A stretch of 64,000 nucleotides of DNA, taken from assembly GCA_006538405.1 (NCBI GenBank), contig BJKQ01000009.1, positions 558,001 to 622,000 of the forward strand. Reading direction: 5' to 3'. Within the stretch, counting starts at the first letter, position 1. Each line of letters opens with the position of its first letter. The position numbers and the translations under genes were made by a program. A model generated the notes under the pieces. The model saw only the letters and a list, made by a program, of their open reading frames with translations, was not told where the DNA came from and ran no database searches. The stretch is from Hansfordia pulvinata (lineage: Eukaryota; Ascomycota; Sordariomycetes; Xylariales). Shown piece after piece: positions 12,754 to 24,802 of this stretch.

Positions 12754-12771
12754 AGTACTCGTACGAGTACT
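12754..12771. repeat. 18-bp perfect palindrome AGTACTCGTACGAGTACT
   Basis: The sequence equals its own reverse complement and contains the dispersed octamer TACTCGTA in both orientations. It lies in non-coding DNA, so it could be a dimeric protein-binding site or a small hairpin. No function is known to me. Confidence 0.8.
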
Positions 12772-15700
12772 TGTCGAGCAGGGAATGGTCCCGGTAGGCG
12801 GCCCAGAAATGCGTCAGAGTGGCCTATATGTCGCGAGTGCTATTGTTTTAGTGAGGATGGTCTGGGTCTGATCCTATAAGCAGCAAACGAGGGAAAGCGG
12901 GCAGCAGTGACATGGGGCAACTTGTCTGGCCGGGGCTGAGCAGTCGTGGGACCAGCACGACGAGCCTGACGACACCGGCTCGAAGTGAGGAGGAGCACCG
13001 GAGGCAGTGTGGGGGAGGCAGCCGAAGGAGGAGCCGGATCGCCAACGCGGTCCCATTCTTTTATCAAAGGCATGGCCTGACAGCGCTGACACCGGTACAT
13101 GACACTCGTAGCAACTACATACCTACCTCCTTACCTATCAAGCTAATGATTCTGTGATGACACGGGTGAAGAAGTACGATCAGGGCGGGAGCGAGCTGTG
13201 CGGTGAACCAGATTAACGTGCGTGTGCTCTGTCACACTCAGACTTTTTCCCCAAGGCCCCGGATCGGATCAGGGTCGTGTTTGTCTCGTGCGTAGGAACA
13301 ACATGGTGGCACGGTTGAGGTTGGGGATTGATGAGTGAATGACCCGCGATACTCGTAGACAACAACACATGTATGGGACATGGACAGCTCTGCCTCGCCC
13401 AGAGAGCCCGCGTACTCGTACACAAGCATGGCCGGCCGGCCGCCTGCGTGCTTGTGTGGCAGCGGCCGGCCCCGCGCGCCCCGCGGCCACAGGATCGAGC
13501 TGCTGGACTGAATCTATCCGCTGGATCTGTACGCCCCCGGCATGCTGCATTCATGTGGGAGATGTGCAGACCCCTGGAAAGCCCGCAGACCCGGGACGCG
13601 GCGGGAGCGCACGAGTAGAGCAGGTAGGAGCATCATCGGTGTGCGTACCTGTGCTTGTGCTTGTGCGCATCCAGTCCGATTTCTTCGGTAGTACCTTCAC
13701 TCTGGAGGCCCCCGCGCGCGCGTCGAGTGCGTTGTTTAACAGGCCATGTTATTATATCACACGTGCGAGTAAGTATTACTCGTACCAGCATTCACTGTGG
13801 GGGACCAGCGGGCGAGGGTAGCACGGGTAGGTAGGTATACGCACCCGGTCTTATGGCGGCCTAAGCAAAGCCTCGCATCATGCAGAATCTACAGTATGAG
13901 CCAGATTTATGTAGATATGATAGGTATCTACCTACCTTACATACCAAATGTGTGTAGGTACCCGGTATGTGGGATACGAGTATGTCTCTAAGGTGCACAT
14001 TTGCACCAAACTTGCGAGTACTCGTACAACGGCAGCTGTGCGCAGGGACGACGGCATGGAGTGAGCCGCCGCCCCGCCACCCACCTATTATCGTGTGGGC
14101 GCGTCTCGTTTGCCCATTGGAGGGCCCCACGAAGGGGATGAGGGCATTGAAGGGGGGGAACCCATCAAAATGTCTTTTGGCGAGTAAAGCTTGCCTGGCC
14201 GGCCCTGCATATGCCAGGCCGGGATCAGGCCTCGACTCTTCGTTCCGTCCCAACACCAAGACGCCCACTCCGTGTCGGTGGCGCGCCCCCGCTGGGCGCT
14301 TGAGAGGCAGAGGCCGGCCGGCACAGGGCAGGGCGACGGGCCCAAGCACCGCCCCGGGACGGCAAGGACTGCAAGGCGTTTTCCTTTGAAGAGGCGCGCG
14401 AGTGCTCGTACATGCCATGCCAATTCATCCAAGTAAGTGCAGAGATCGCCGTCGAGGATGAAACAGATAGGAGCTCTCGCCCAATGCAAGCCCTAAAACT
14501 TTGGCTGGACGGGCGGGTCAGCTTGTTTCTTTGGCGGGGAAGCACACTCGTCACGCCTCCAGCTCCTACGTCGGCGTTCGGCCTGTCAGTACGAGTACTG
14601 GACCTACGGGTTACATGTAATTCATCAAGCGGGTACGGAGTACTTCAGTATGTACTTGCTCGGGCGTCTTATTAGGGCAGACGGGCCAACCCCATCACTG
14701 TGATTATTCGTCTAGTTCCTGGAATGTACTGGGAGAAGCAGCAGTGGCATACTTGCAAAGCTGGTATATGTATGTTGAAAAAGTGCAACTACTTCGAGAG
14801 ATCCAAGCTGCTGCTCGTGCGGGGCGAGCATCCATGTGGCTACTTCAGCCTCCACCTACACTACATGTAGGATCATCAGTGCCCAGCGACTGGCGGTGGT
14901 TATCGTACTGGATGTTCGGTCACCTGGAGGGCCTCGCCTCGGCACGAAGGAAGGCTTCAAACACTTCCCTCGGGACTCTGAGTACAGGACGCTTGCGAGT
15001 ATACCTTAGGTACGAGTCCCGGTGCGCAGGACTTCGCGTACCACCCAAGGTTTCGTTTCTCCCTTGCAAGGCACCGACGATCGTTTGCACGTGCTCACCC
15101 TTCGTTCGTCCCGCCCCTGGGGTCGCACAGAGCAGGGCCTGGGCCATGGCGGCGGCAGCCGGCGAGCATGGTGCTCACTGACCAGAAGGGGTCTCTCTCG
15201 TCCGCTCCGTCCGGCCGAATGCGGGCGCCCCCCATTCCCCCCATGCCGGGCTTGCTCTTTCTTTCGCCTGCTTGTGACCGGGGCGTCAGGCAACAAACCG
15301 TGACCTGTGTCTGGGAGATCTTGAGCCTCGAGCTGCTTCGAGTAAATACCTGACATGTATTGTCAGTTTGGGAGCAGCAGCGACTCTCCCTACCTAAATC
15401 AATGATGCCAATGCTGTTATCAAGTCATATAGATGAGTGAGGTAGGTACTGGCAGCTTCGTCGAATTAACGCGTCCCCCCCTGAAACCCATGTACTCGTA
15501 GTAATCTTCTTCCTGCCCGGCGCGAGTTGCTGTTGCTCCGGGAAAGACTGCAGACCTGTCGGCGTTGTACTCTTACCTGGTTACCTGGTAATACAAGAAG
15601 AGGAAACCCCTGCAACACCCACGGAGCAGGCCGGCCGGCCTCGGGCTCGTGGCCAGCAACAGAGGAGAGAGAGAGAGAGAGAGATGGCGCCATCTCCAAC

Positions 15701-18168
15701 CAGGGTTTCCAGAGGAGGGGCGGCCCCCGGGATCCATGCTTCAGGACCGTCTTGCTAGGCACCTAGGACGCCGACTAGGCTCGTCAGTGAAACAGGTGCT
15801 GCCGCTAGCGTACCCGGGGCCGCTCGACCTTGCTAATAAACACCCGGGCAGCGTGCTGCTGCTGCTGCTGCTGCGATCGCGGGCTCACGGACCTCGCCGG
15901 CCGGAGCAGGCCCGCTGTCGACCGGCGTCTCACGTCTCCTCCCCTTCGGCCCACGGCGTCAGTGCGGCCTGACACCCGGATTCAAGGAAGAGGGGGGGGG
16001 GCAACATGCGAGCACTCGTAGGTGCAGGTAGCCAGGTTCGTCCGACCCGGATCGACGTGCCATGGATATTCCGAGTAGAAGTTATTCTGGACTGAACTCG
16101 TTCTCTGATTTTTTTTCTTTCTTTCCTTTTCGAAATCCTAAAGCGGCCAAGGACACCACGTCGACAAAGGCGATCGGGATTAGATACCTGCTAACTACGA
16201 TTAGACGCCCGAATAATTACGGATCAACTAGTACGTGGCTAGGTGGCCCAACAATGCCTGTCACGCTCATCCCGCGTATCCGTTTGTATGATGAAGTTCC
16301 CCGTAGACCCAAGATTGGATCTATGGGCTAATTCTGACTGATGCTAGCCCACGCGTGCCACGGTGCCACGGTGCCACGCGTGCCCACCCGGAACCCTGCG
16401 GCTCCACGAGACGAGCGGCGCGTCGGTGAATGATGACAAGCAGCGACGCGGAGCAGGGCTAGCAAGAAATCCTCGTATAACATGACGATTCTCTGCCAGC
16501 GCGTCTCCTTCCGGGTAGGCTCGAATCCTTCGATCGGCCTCCCTCCCCGTCCCTCCTGCGAGAGTACGGATACTCGTAAACGCCCAGCTCGCGTGCCGTG
16601 GTCGCCGGCCGGCGCTGACTGATGATAAGCTTTGTCATCGTTCTTCGCTGTCCGCGGGCAGCACGAGTGCGCGGCGGCGCGGGCACCCGTGGCGTCCGTA
16701 GATGCTGCTGGTGCACCCTGACAGGTACCGTCGCAACGAGGACGCCGAGAGTGATTACTCGTGGAAGGGCACCCTGCACTCGCGAGCGGGCAGGCAAGGG
16801 TTCGCGGGCTGTCATCATCTCCCGCCCACCTTTCCCTCCATTTTTTCCATTCTCTCTCTCTCTTGTCCCTTCCTTTTGAATGAGGAAGTGGGCTGGTGCT
16901 GGCTGGCTGGCTCTCAGACAGAAGAGCAGCACGGACGGGCGTGTTCGTCTATCGACGGGCACGGCCCTCTCTCCCTACATGGCTACCGTGCTACCTGCTC
17001 GCACGAGTACCTACCTTTCTCCTCTTCAGCCCAGCCCGACGGTCGGTCGGTCAGCCGCGGGCTCGCCCGCGCCAAAGCCAAAATGGCATCAATGCCACGG
17101 CCGTCTCCGTGCTCGACCCCTTTCAGCAAGCGACTAGAAGGCCTCTAGGCGGCTTTGGCCCCCTCAGGCCCCCCGATTTGGGACTAAACTGGTCGGCTCC
17201 CGTGTCGCGTGGGAGATTTCGGGTGGGTTGGGCTTTTTTTTTTTTTTCTTAGGAGGCAGGCCCACGAGTCGTCGGCGCCCCTTAGGGTCCAAGGGTGGGC
17301 AGGACGACCCACGGTCTTTTGTCAGTATTACGAGCTGTATATGCGATGCGATATGACAGCGCAAGCTTGCTTACAAGGAGCACTCGTACGCGCACAGGTT
17401 GCAGCGGGGCAGCACAGGTATCAAGCCGGGTCTGCTCATCGCAAGGGGGGGGGATGGATTGCCGTCGAGACCCTCAGCAAGCGGATGGGCGACGACGTGT
17501 CACTCCACGACCCTGCGACGATGTTGATCTGTATGCGACTACTCGTGCGAGTATTTGCCTGCCGGGCAGGGCTTAAGGGTGGGAGCCGAACCCGGTGCTG
17601 CGTACCTCTTGACAGTACTCGTACGCACGGATAGCAGGGGTACGCCCTTTTCTGTCATCGCAACGTCCCGCGATTAAGACGCACGAAGTGGTGTAAAGGA
17701 AAACAGAAGAAAACAAAGGAAGAAACCCGTCTCCTCTCAGGATTGGGACGCAAGACGCAAGTAGGCGCCAACGGGATGGACGATGTGGTCTTTCATGCGG
17801 CGGCAGAGACTATACACAAGGCAGTACCTTACTCGTACGAATCCCATGTGGGCGGTGGAAGTCGTACGCGGCCATCCGTCCGCACTCCTTCCTGGTGGCA
17901 CATGGCACAGAGCAATCATATGGATGTTATATATATCTCTCTCGCAGGCGCCGAGGCGTCTAGGCGCGGGGGAGGGCGAGGAGGACAACCACAAGGTCTT
18001 AGCAGCAGCAGTATGTAGCTTTGCTTCACCATGCTTCCTGCACACTCCCGATGGCCTGCACACAGCCTTCGCTGGCATCGCGCAGGCGCCACCTCGCAGC
18101 CGGAGTGCGTGATTGTGTTGTGCGGGAGTGTCTGCACGATTGCCGGCGAACGGGGGCGGGTTTGGCAG

Positions 18169-18250
18169 GCCAGCAAGCAGTAAAGGAAGCAATCCAGCAA
18201 ATAATCCAGCAAGTGATCCAGCAAGTTAGCCAGCAAGCAATCCAACAACA
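18169..18250 (+). repeat. Minisatellite of CCAGCAA-type units
   Basis: Imperfect tandem units with the core CCAGCAA, often preceded by AAT or GAT, recur at roughly 9-14-base spacing. The open frame across it is explained by the repeat. Confidence 0.75.
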
Positions 18251-18763
18251 TCACCCCCTCGACCATCTCAACGACCACCGCCTTAGCCGCACGCACCATT
18301 GCCCGTGCGTGCCCGTGCCGTAGCCCCTCGAACGAGCAGGCAAGAAACGCCGCGGCGGACGGACATGTCGAACAGGGCGGCCGTGCGCGCCCTGTCCCAT
18401 CGTCAGCTCCGGCCAAGCGGCAGCCGGGTACCTTAGACACCCGTAGGTCTGGTCCGTACGTGCTCGTCTCGTACGAGCAGGCGGCACGGCATGGTATCGC
18501 ATGGACCGGGTCGGACTCCCGCCATCCCGTCCCTTGCGCGATGGTCGAATGAGAGGCGTCCAGGTGTTCCCCCCTCTGCCGCCCCGTCACGCCCTACGAG
18601 CTACCTTACGTAGGTAGATAGCCACCATGTATGTACGGGTATGAGAGAGAAAGTGCCGAGCACGAGTAAGCGTGCGTTCACTGGCTGGGCCGGTCGTCGT
18701 GGCCGCTGCTCAGCGACGGCCCTCTGCGCAATGTGTTACGTTACAGAGTCGGTTGAACACGAG

Positions 18764-18765
<2 letters not shown>

Positions 18766-18810
<45 letters not shown>
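18766..18810 (+). repeat. (AG)n microsatellite, about 45 nt
   Basis: Uninterrupted AG repeat followed by an A-rich stretch. The Glu/Arg and Ser/Leu-rich open frames here are repeat artefacts. Confidence 0.95.
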
Positions 18811-18814
<4 letters not shown>

Positions 18815-21480
18815 AAAAAAAGTAGAAAAGAAAAAAGAAGACAACAAACACGAAAACGAGCCGTGGCAGCTCGTCGCAAGTGTTGCCACTACTACTGTTA
18901 CTCGTGCTCGTGGTCGGAGTCCCCTGCTGGTTGGTCATCTCTCATCTCGCATAGTATGAGAATGCTCGCCTATGAAGGCAATACCGGCAGGCTGGCAACC
19001 CAACTTGAGAGTCCTCGTACTCGTGAAGGCCCCGGACAACAGGGTACCTCACAGACAGATCCACACTTTCGCTCGTCGCTTTGGATATCCGTCTCTTGGG
19101 ATCGCAGTACTCGTAATCAGCGAAAGACGTCGCGGGCCCGCCCGAGCTCAGGTAGGCAGTTTGTACGAGCTGCATCCAAGCGACGGCTCGGACGAGGATG
19201 AGATGCCCGGGCTTTCATGCCCGAGATGAGACGAAATCAGGTCGCCGGCATCTCCCTCCCCCCTTTCCCCGGAGGAAACGCCGGGCCGTCCGAAGAAGCG
19301 CGACAGGAGTCCTGGAGTGCAGCCACCCTTTCCGCCTGTCGATCGGTTTCCCGAATAGCGGAGCCGGCACGGACCAGATTCCGGCTGACGGGGGCGTCGA
19401 TCGCCCGGTGTCAAGGACCGGGCATCTCGGGCATCTACGAGTACCTCTCCCTCAGCCAGCGTCATCCACCCCGGCTGACAGGCCGAGTGGGCTCGGCACT
19501 ACCCGTTGGAGAGCTCCTTTCGCGTCGACACAAGCCTGCGGAGTCACGGCGTATCCGTCTGTCACATCCCCCTTCCCCATCGTGAGCTTGGAGGATTCCT
19601 GTCAAAACCCGACGTCTCCAACTTTTCCTTCTTCCTTCTCAGGTCCCAGGTCTCGGACGCGGCGCGAACCGCCCCCCCTCCTCCCTGGGCGCTCACTCAG
19701 CAGCGTCGAATCCCATCCTCCTGGCGGGCACCTTGGCCGACCTGGCCACGTGGGATGGGCCCCTGGATGTCGGAAAGCAAAGCAGCATCTCGATCCTTTG
19801 TGGGCGGCAGGCCTCAAGGTTCGGCGGAGCGCGGGGCATCTTCCGCGCGCCAAAAGGACACCCAGGCTACCCACCGTACCTCCTTACTTGCTGAGCTGCG
19901 GCAGCGCAGTGCGCCGATCGGCACTGAGCCCGATGGCCAAGATGGGTGAGAAGCAGCTGTCATATGCTGGACGTCTGGGATTTTCCCCAGAGATGAGGCC
20001 CGGCGGACTTATCCGTTTACCCCCACCTCCCAGAGCATCAACAGGCTGCGAGGCCGGCGACGGTGCAGACAGGAGGGTCGGGCCTCTCCGGCGTTGATGC
20101 AACGACGCGAGTGGAACAGCTATTCAGAGTAGAGAGGGGGGGGTGGGGGTTTAACAGAGGGGCGTTGGCTCTCGCTAGCCTGACGCAGCCTGGCTCTGCC
20201 TCTTCCGTCCAGCGCCGGGAAGGCACCGGATGCAACGGCGACGCGCCGACCGACACACAGACAGATGAACAGACAGTCCGGGATCCGCTCGGCTGGCTCC
20301 CCGTCTGCTGCTGACAGCGTGCTTCCCCCCGGCGCTCGAGAGCCTCAGGCGGGGTAGTGGCCCGCCCGTGGCCGACACCCGCCACCACCGCTCTGGCTGC
20401 CTCGTGCTCGCACACTGCACCTTACGCGAAGAGACCTAGAGAGTCCGCGGCGCATCGCGGACCCCTCTCTAGTTAGGAGGGGAAATGGGGCTCGTCGTTC
20501 GGTGAGAAGCAAGGCAGTTCACCCCTAGGGCCTCCAGTCCACGAGACGGATCGCGCGGGGCGGGCAGCGTACCTGAGCTGCGCAGGACCGGCCTGCCATA
20601 GCCGGGACCAGTGAGGGGGCATCGGGTCCCCGCGCTGGACAAGATGGCTGGCCTGCCTATGTCCGCACCAGCTTCTATGCCTGCCGCTGCGATGTTGCTG
20701 GCGGGCTTCCCTAGAATGAAGGTAGAATGGATAGATCTAGATCCCGGCTCCAAGGTTCCCGGGCGCGCGCGGGGCTCTCACCCAGCCCAAGGCGAGCCTG
20801 CGGGCGTGCAACACGCGAGCCTGGCTTCCGACTCGTTGGTCCGGCTGCTGATAGGTAGGTAGGCACGTGTGCTACGCGTGGAAGGCTGGCTGCCCTTTGG
20901 CACCCCTCCCCAAGCCCGGGCGTAGGCCACCGTCAGCAAGGAAAGCGTCGATACCCCGAGCCACGCTCGAAGTTGTGAAGCCGGCCTTGCTGCCGCACAA
21001 CGGACCCTCGAACCCTGTGCCCCAGAGGCCTGGATAGGTGTGTACCGAGACTTACACGGCGTCTCTCCAAGTCCTCGTTCTTGTTGGCCCTGGGCGCCCA
21101 TGTCGTCATGTTAAATCTCGACATCGCCAGTCGGCACGCATATGTATCGAGTCACATAAGATATCACGGATAGAAGTAGTCCAACGTGTCCGCTGCAGGC
21201 GATAACTCCTGCTTTGGGACACATACTGCAGGGACACACGCGTGGATAGGGCGATGGGACTGACGTGGCTGGGGATCTCGTTCTCGCCGCCGTGACACGC
21301 GCACAAGAGCGCGTGCCGGCCGGTTGGAAGATTTGTACTGTACTTTCGAGCATCTTCCGGCATCTTGGTGTCTCCTTTTTCTTTTCTTCCTGAAGATGGT
21401 TCGCCCTTGCTTCTAGAGCGTGCAGACCTGGATCGGAGGGTCAAGTGGGCACGAGTGTGCAGGCCGCATACGCGCGCGCG

Positions 21481-21482
<2 letters not shown>

Positions 21483-21515
<33 letters not shown>
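21483..21515 (+). repeat. (CA)n microsatellite
   Basis: About 33 nt of CA repeat, following a short CG-alternating stretch at about 21470-21481. Confidence 0.95.
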
Positions 21516-21516
<1 letters not shown>

Positions 21517-22470
21517 ATAAACCGCTACCTACTGCTACAGAATAGCTGGTACCTGCGGACACAGCTCCTCTGAATCACACGAGGTAATGCTCGAGAAGTG
21601 GACGAGGGTCAGACGGCGTGTCGCCGAAGCGGAATACCCTGGGCACACGAATCGGCGAACGACGAGGCGCGCCCCGTTCCGTTCCGTTTTCGTACATAAC
21701 ATGGCCATACAACTCGAATGGAAGAACCACGCGCAACACAGCTTGCCTAAAGACAGGCCGAGCTCGTGGCGTCAAGGAGGGGGGCCCTCGCCGACTCGCG
21801 CGACGCCAGGACTCGAGCAGACTACCTGCGCGTGCATGCGTGCTTGGGCGCTCGTCCCTCTTCTGCGCTACGAGAGGCGCCCCTGGCCCCCTCTGATGCA
21901 TGCCTCGAGCCCGCAATCGGCAGCAGGATCATGATATTTCCAGCTTCTTCACCCGGCAGCGCAGCCGCGACGTGGGTTCGAGCTCAGAAGGGAACGGGTG
22001 GCCTCTCGGGCCACGATGGCTGGTTCGCATGCAACGCGACGCGACGCGGTCCGAAGCGGTGCCACGGCATGCGCGCCCCATGCAATGCGACGCTGGGCGG
22101 GGGAGGACACAGGCGGCCGCGATGGCGAACCCGACGTCTCGCGGGACTCTCCCGGGGCGAAGCGAGGGCGTCAAGCCGTGGGATTGGCCGGCCCCGTACC
22201 GCTGTGCGCGGCGGGTGGCAGCCAGCAGGGCTCTGGGACTGGGAGCATGGGGGTCGTCTACCCGGCACGTTGCAGGAGTGTATCTGTATCCGGTGGGCAG
22301 TCAGCCGTTGGCTGCGGAGAGGGTGATGTTTGCGAAAGGCTGGAGAGGTATCTTGGTGTCTTGCCACGTCAGTGATGTCGAATCTGGTTGCCATCTCGCG
22401 AGGAGCCGATGGTCTGCTCGCAGATGACGTTCTCCACCCCGACTGACCTCTTGTTTATCGACACATTCTC

Positions 22471-24330
22471 TCACGCAAGGTCTTTGCCAGGTACAGCGAT
22501 CTCCCCTTTCACAGGGCTATGCACATGCTTTAGAGAATAGTGGTCTGGAAAGCCGACAATCCGGACCACCAGCTCGTGTAGCCGCCGCGCGTAGCCAGGG
22601 TAACGACGGCCTCGTGTCAAGCCTGTGTGGCAGAAGCCGCCGTCGCGATGTCTGCGTCCTGTCTGCGCCCCTGGCCGCCATCCGCACGTGCCAGCGGTCA
22701 GGAGCATGTCGAAGTTAGCTCTGGCTCCAGAACATTCTTCGGCAGGGGTGGGGAAAATAGGGGTCCTGGGGGTTTTTCCCTGCTTGGCGCCACGATTTCA
22801 CGACGCGCCCCACGTGCAGAGACGCAACCACGATGCTTCTATCGTGAGCCCCAATCGCCCTTTCTCAATGGATGTGGTAGAAATATGGCTCCGATCCATC
22901 TCCTGGAGTTTCAAAATCAATTCTCGCTGGGAATTTGCTTGGGCGCTCGCTTAGGCACTTTGCGAGCTCGGCCATGTGTGACCGATTCCCACCACCAAGT
23001 ATCCACTGTTTTGGCCGGTTGCTGACATCCTCGACAGGACACCGAGCCATGAATAGCTCACGCACCCAGCGTACCTGAATCACCAGTACTCGTATGCCGA
23101 CTGTGCCGGCACCGAATATACCAGTTGAGCCCCTGAGAAGCAGCTCTGGCCACGCTGGCTTACCCGGTCACCCAATGTGCCAATTCAGCCCGGTCTTGGA
23201 TCATCAAGGCACCTGCGGTGGAGCAGGTCCCGGGGGCTACGGATAAGCTAGCGGTCCGCGGATTGGGAAACAACGGGCCGAGACGCCATGGGCGGCGTGC
23301 TTTGATGGATCCAGAGGCTCGGTAAGCCAATACGCGCGCTGTCTGTTGCGCAACGGCCAGGGCTGAGGTTGCTTGAACTATGGTCCAGGAATGACCAAGT
23401 CGATCAAGGCACTGCCGGCCCCTGATTGAGACTGACTTGAGGGTCTGTGGCAGATCTGGAGCTGGTGTCGGCGCCGCGAACTCGGTAATCATTCCTGCGT
23501 CTTGTGTCTGGGGACGCCAAGGTCGTCTCCTGAACCCGCCGACGTACACTCGCCACACAAAAAGGGGCGCATGGCCTGCCTCGTGATCTGGCTTTGCGAG
23601 CTCTACACTAACTGGATTGAAACCAATGTGTTACGGATAGGCCATTCGTCGATCCATGAGGGGTAAGGCCGGGGACGGTTTGGCAGCGCTGCGCGCTCTC
23701 GGATTTTGACAGTCGACGTAATTGGCGCACTGCAGTCGGTCTTTCGAAGTTTCTCACCGAGAGCCGTTGTTTCTGCTTTCTCCCCGGGCCATTGTACTGA
23801 GACAGCTTTCACGTCAGCTCCGCGGCTCCAACCTCTGAACAACACTTGGCGGGGGCGGATGTAGAGCTTCACTTTACTCACCATCTTCAAGACAGAAGAC
23901 AGAAGATGTCAATATCATCCACTAGGCTCACCAGGTAAAATATCCCTCTGTCCGATATGGCCGACTTCAATGGTGGATGCCGATGCTGTTTGAAGCAGCA
24001 GCTTTCTTGTCGCTGAGGAGCCGTGGAGCGAGCGGGCATTAGCGAACACACATCAATCGTGCAGTGACCAGCCTCCAGGTCAATCGCGAGCAGCACCTTC
24101 CCCGGAATCTCCAGTCTGGCACTTTCCTTGACAAACCAATCTGGCCAGGCACGGCAGTAGCGACCTGCAGCAGAAGAATTGTCTGAGAGGCAGGTGTCAA
24201 TGCAGAAGTATCGATCCCAAGATCCGGGCCCACTACCTCCCAATGTACTCATTGCCCGGTGGCCTGGGCTCCAAGTAAGGTCACGAATCGGCGGGCTTTT
24301 AGGGCAAAGCAGGCATACTGAAGTCACCAC
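22471..24330 (-). other. Unrecognised cluster of minus-strand open frames, possible eroded or multi-exon gene
   Basis: Four or five minus-strand frames follow one another here (24330-23887, 23890-23603, 23558-23160, 23083-22865, 22707-22471). Their composition looks less repeat-driven than elsewhere in the gene-poor region. Examples are LLAIDLEAGHCTIDVCSL and PPLKSAISDRGIFYLVSLVD in the first, KLYIRPRQVLFRGWSRGADV in the second and HELVVRIVGFPDHYSLKHVH in the last. The first two overlap by a few bases in different frames, as expected for one frameshifted gene. I recognise no family, conserved catalytic motif or clear splice pair. It may be a decayed gene, an unrecognised gene with introns, or chance. 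Confidence 0.25.
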
Positions 24331-24802
24331 GAGGGCGAGCTGTGATAAAGGGCTGGATTCAAGTGGTGATGCGAGTGCTGGGTACCGGTAAGTCGAACTT
24401 CCCCGGAGTGGTACGAGCCGGAGGTCGCCGGAGCGGAGCGTGTGGCTGCGTGGGTTAGTTAGGTTCTGGGCCCCAGGCCCGCAAATGCAGTACCTTAAGG
24501 TTGCGGCTACTCGTACAGGTTGCTGTAGGTACGTATAGGTAGGCGCAGGAGACCCAAGTAACCGTAGTGGACTCGACAGTGGGCACTGGGCTGGATGGAA
24601 TACGTGGAGCTACCTGCCTTGCTATTATGGACATATGATTTATCCCACACCTCCCACCGTCCTTCCCCTTCTCCCTGGCTCCTCCCCATCACCACCACCT
24701 CCTCTCACCACTGCTCTCGCCTCCCCGTCACGCTTCGGATCTTGCGCCTCTCTTCCGGTTCGGCTCGCCTGTCAACTGTCCCCCGGTCCCACCTCCCCAA
24801 TC
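24331..24802 (+). promoter_or_regulatory. Promoter and C/T-rich 5' leader of the KH-domain gene
   Basis: The last 160 bases before the ATG at 24803 are markedly C/T-rich (from about 24645), the usual look of a highly expressed filamentous fungal leader. A TACTCGTA-type word and several GTAGGTA words lie at about 24505-24545. No TATA box was identified. Confidence 0.4.

Larger units (their letters stand above)
12701..22470. other. Gene-poor region with simple repeats and dispersed short motifs
   Basis: About 9.8 kb in which I can support no protein or RNA gene. Both strands have many short conflicting open frames. The largest (19198-20097, plus strand) has no domain and no intron logic. The stretch is rich in the words TACTCGTA/TACGAGTA and ACCTACC/GGTAGGT, and carries (AG)n, (CA)n and a CCAGCAA-type minisatellite, listed separately. 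Confidence 0.5.

Noticed and set aside
18169..18250. CRISPR-like array from the regularly spaced CCAGCAA units
   Set aside because: Units are short and nearly contiguous without unique spacers, and the organism is a fungus. It is a minisatellite.
19198..20097. 299-codon open frame on the plus strand
   Set aside because: Pro/Arg/Ser-rich by composition, overlapped by other frames on both strands, with no motif or intron logic. Long chance frames are common in this GC-rich DNA.
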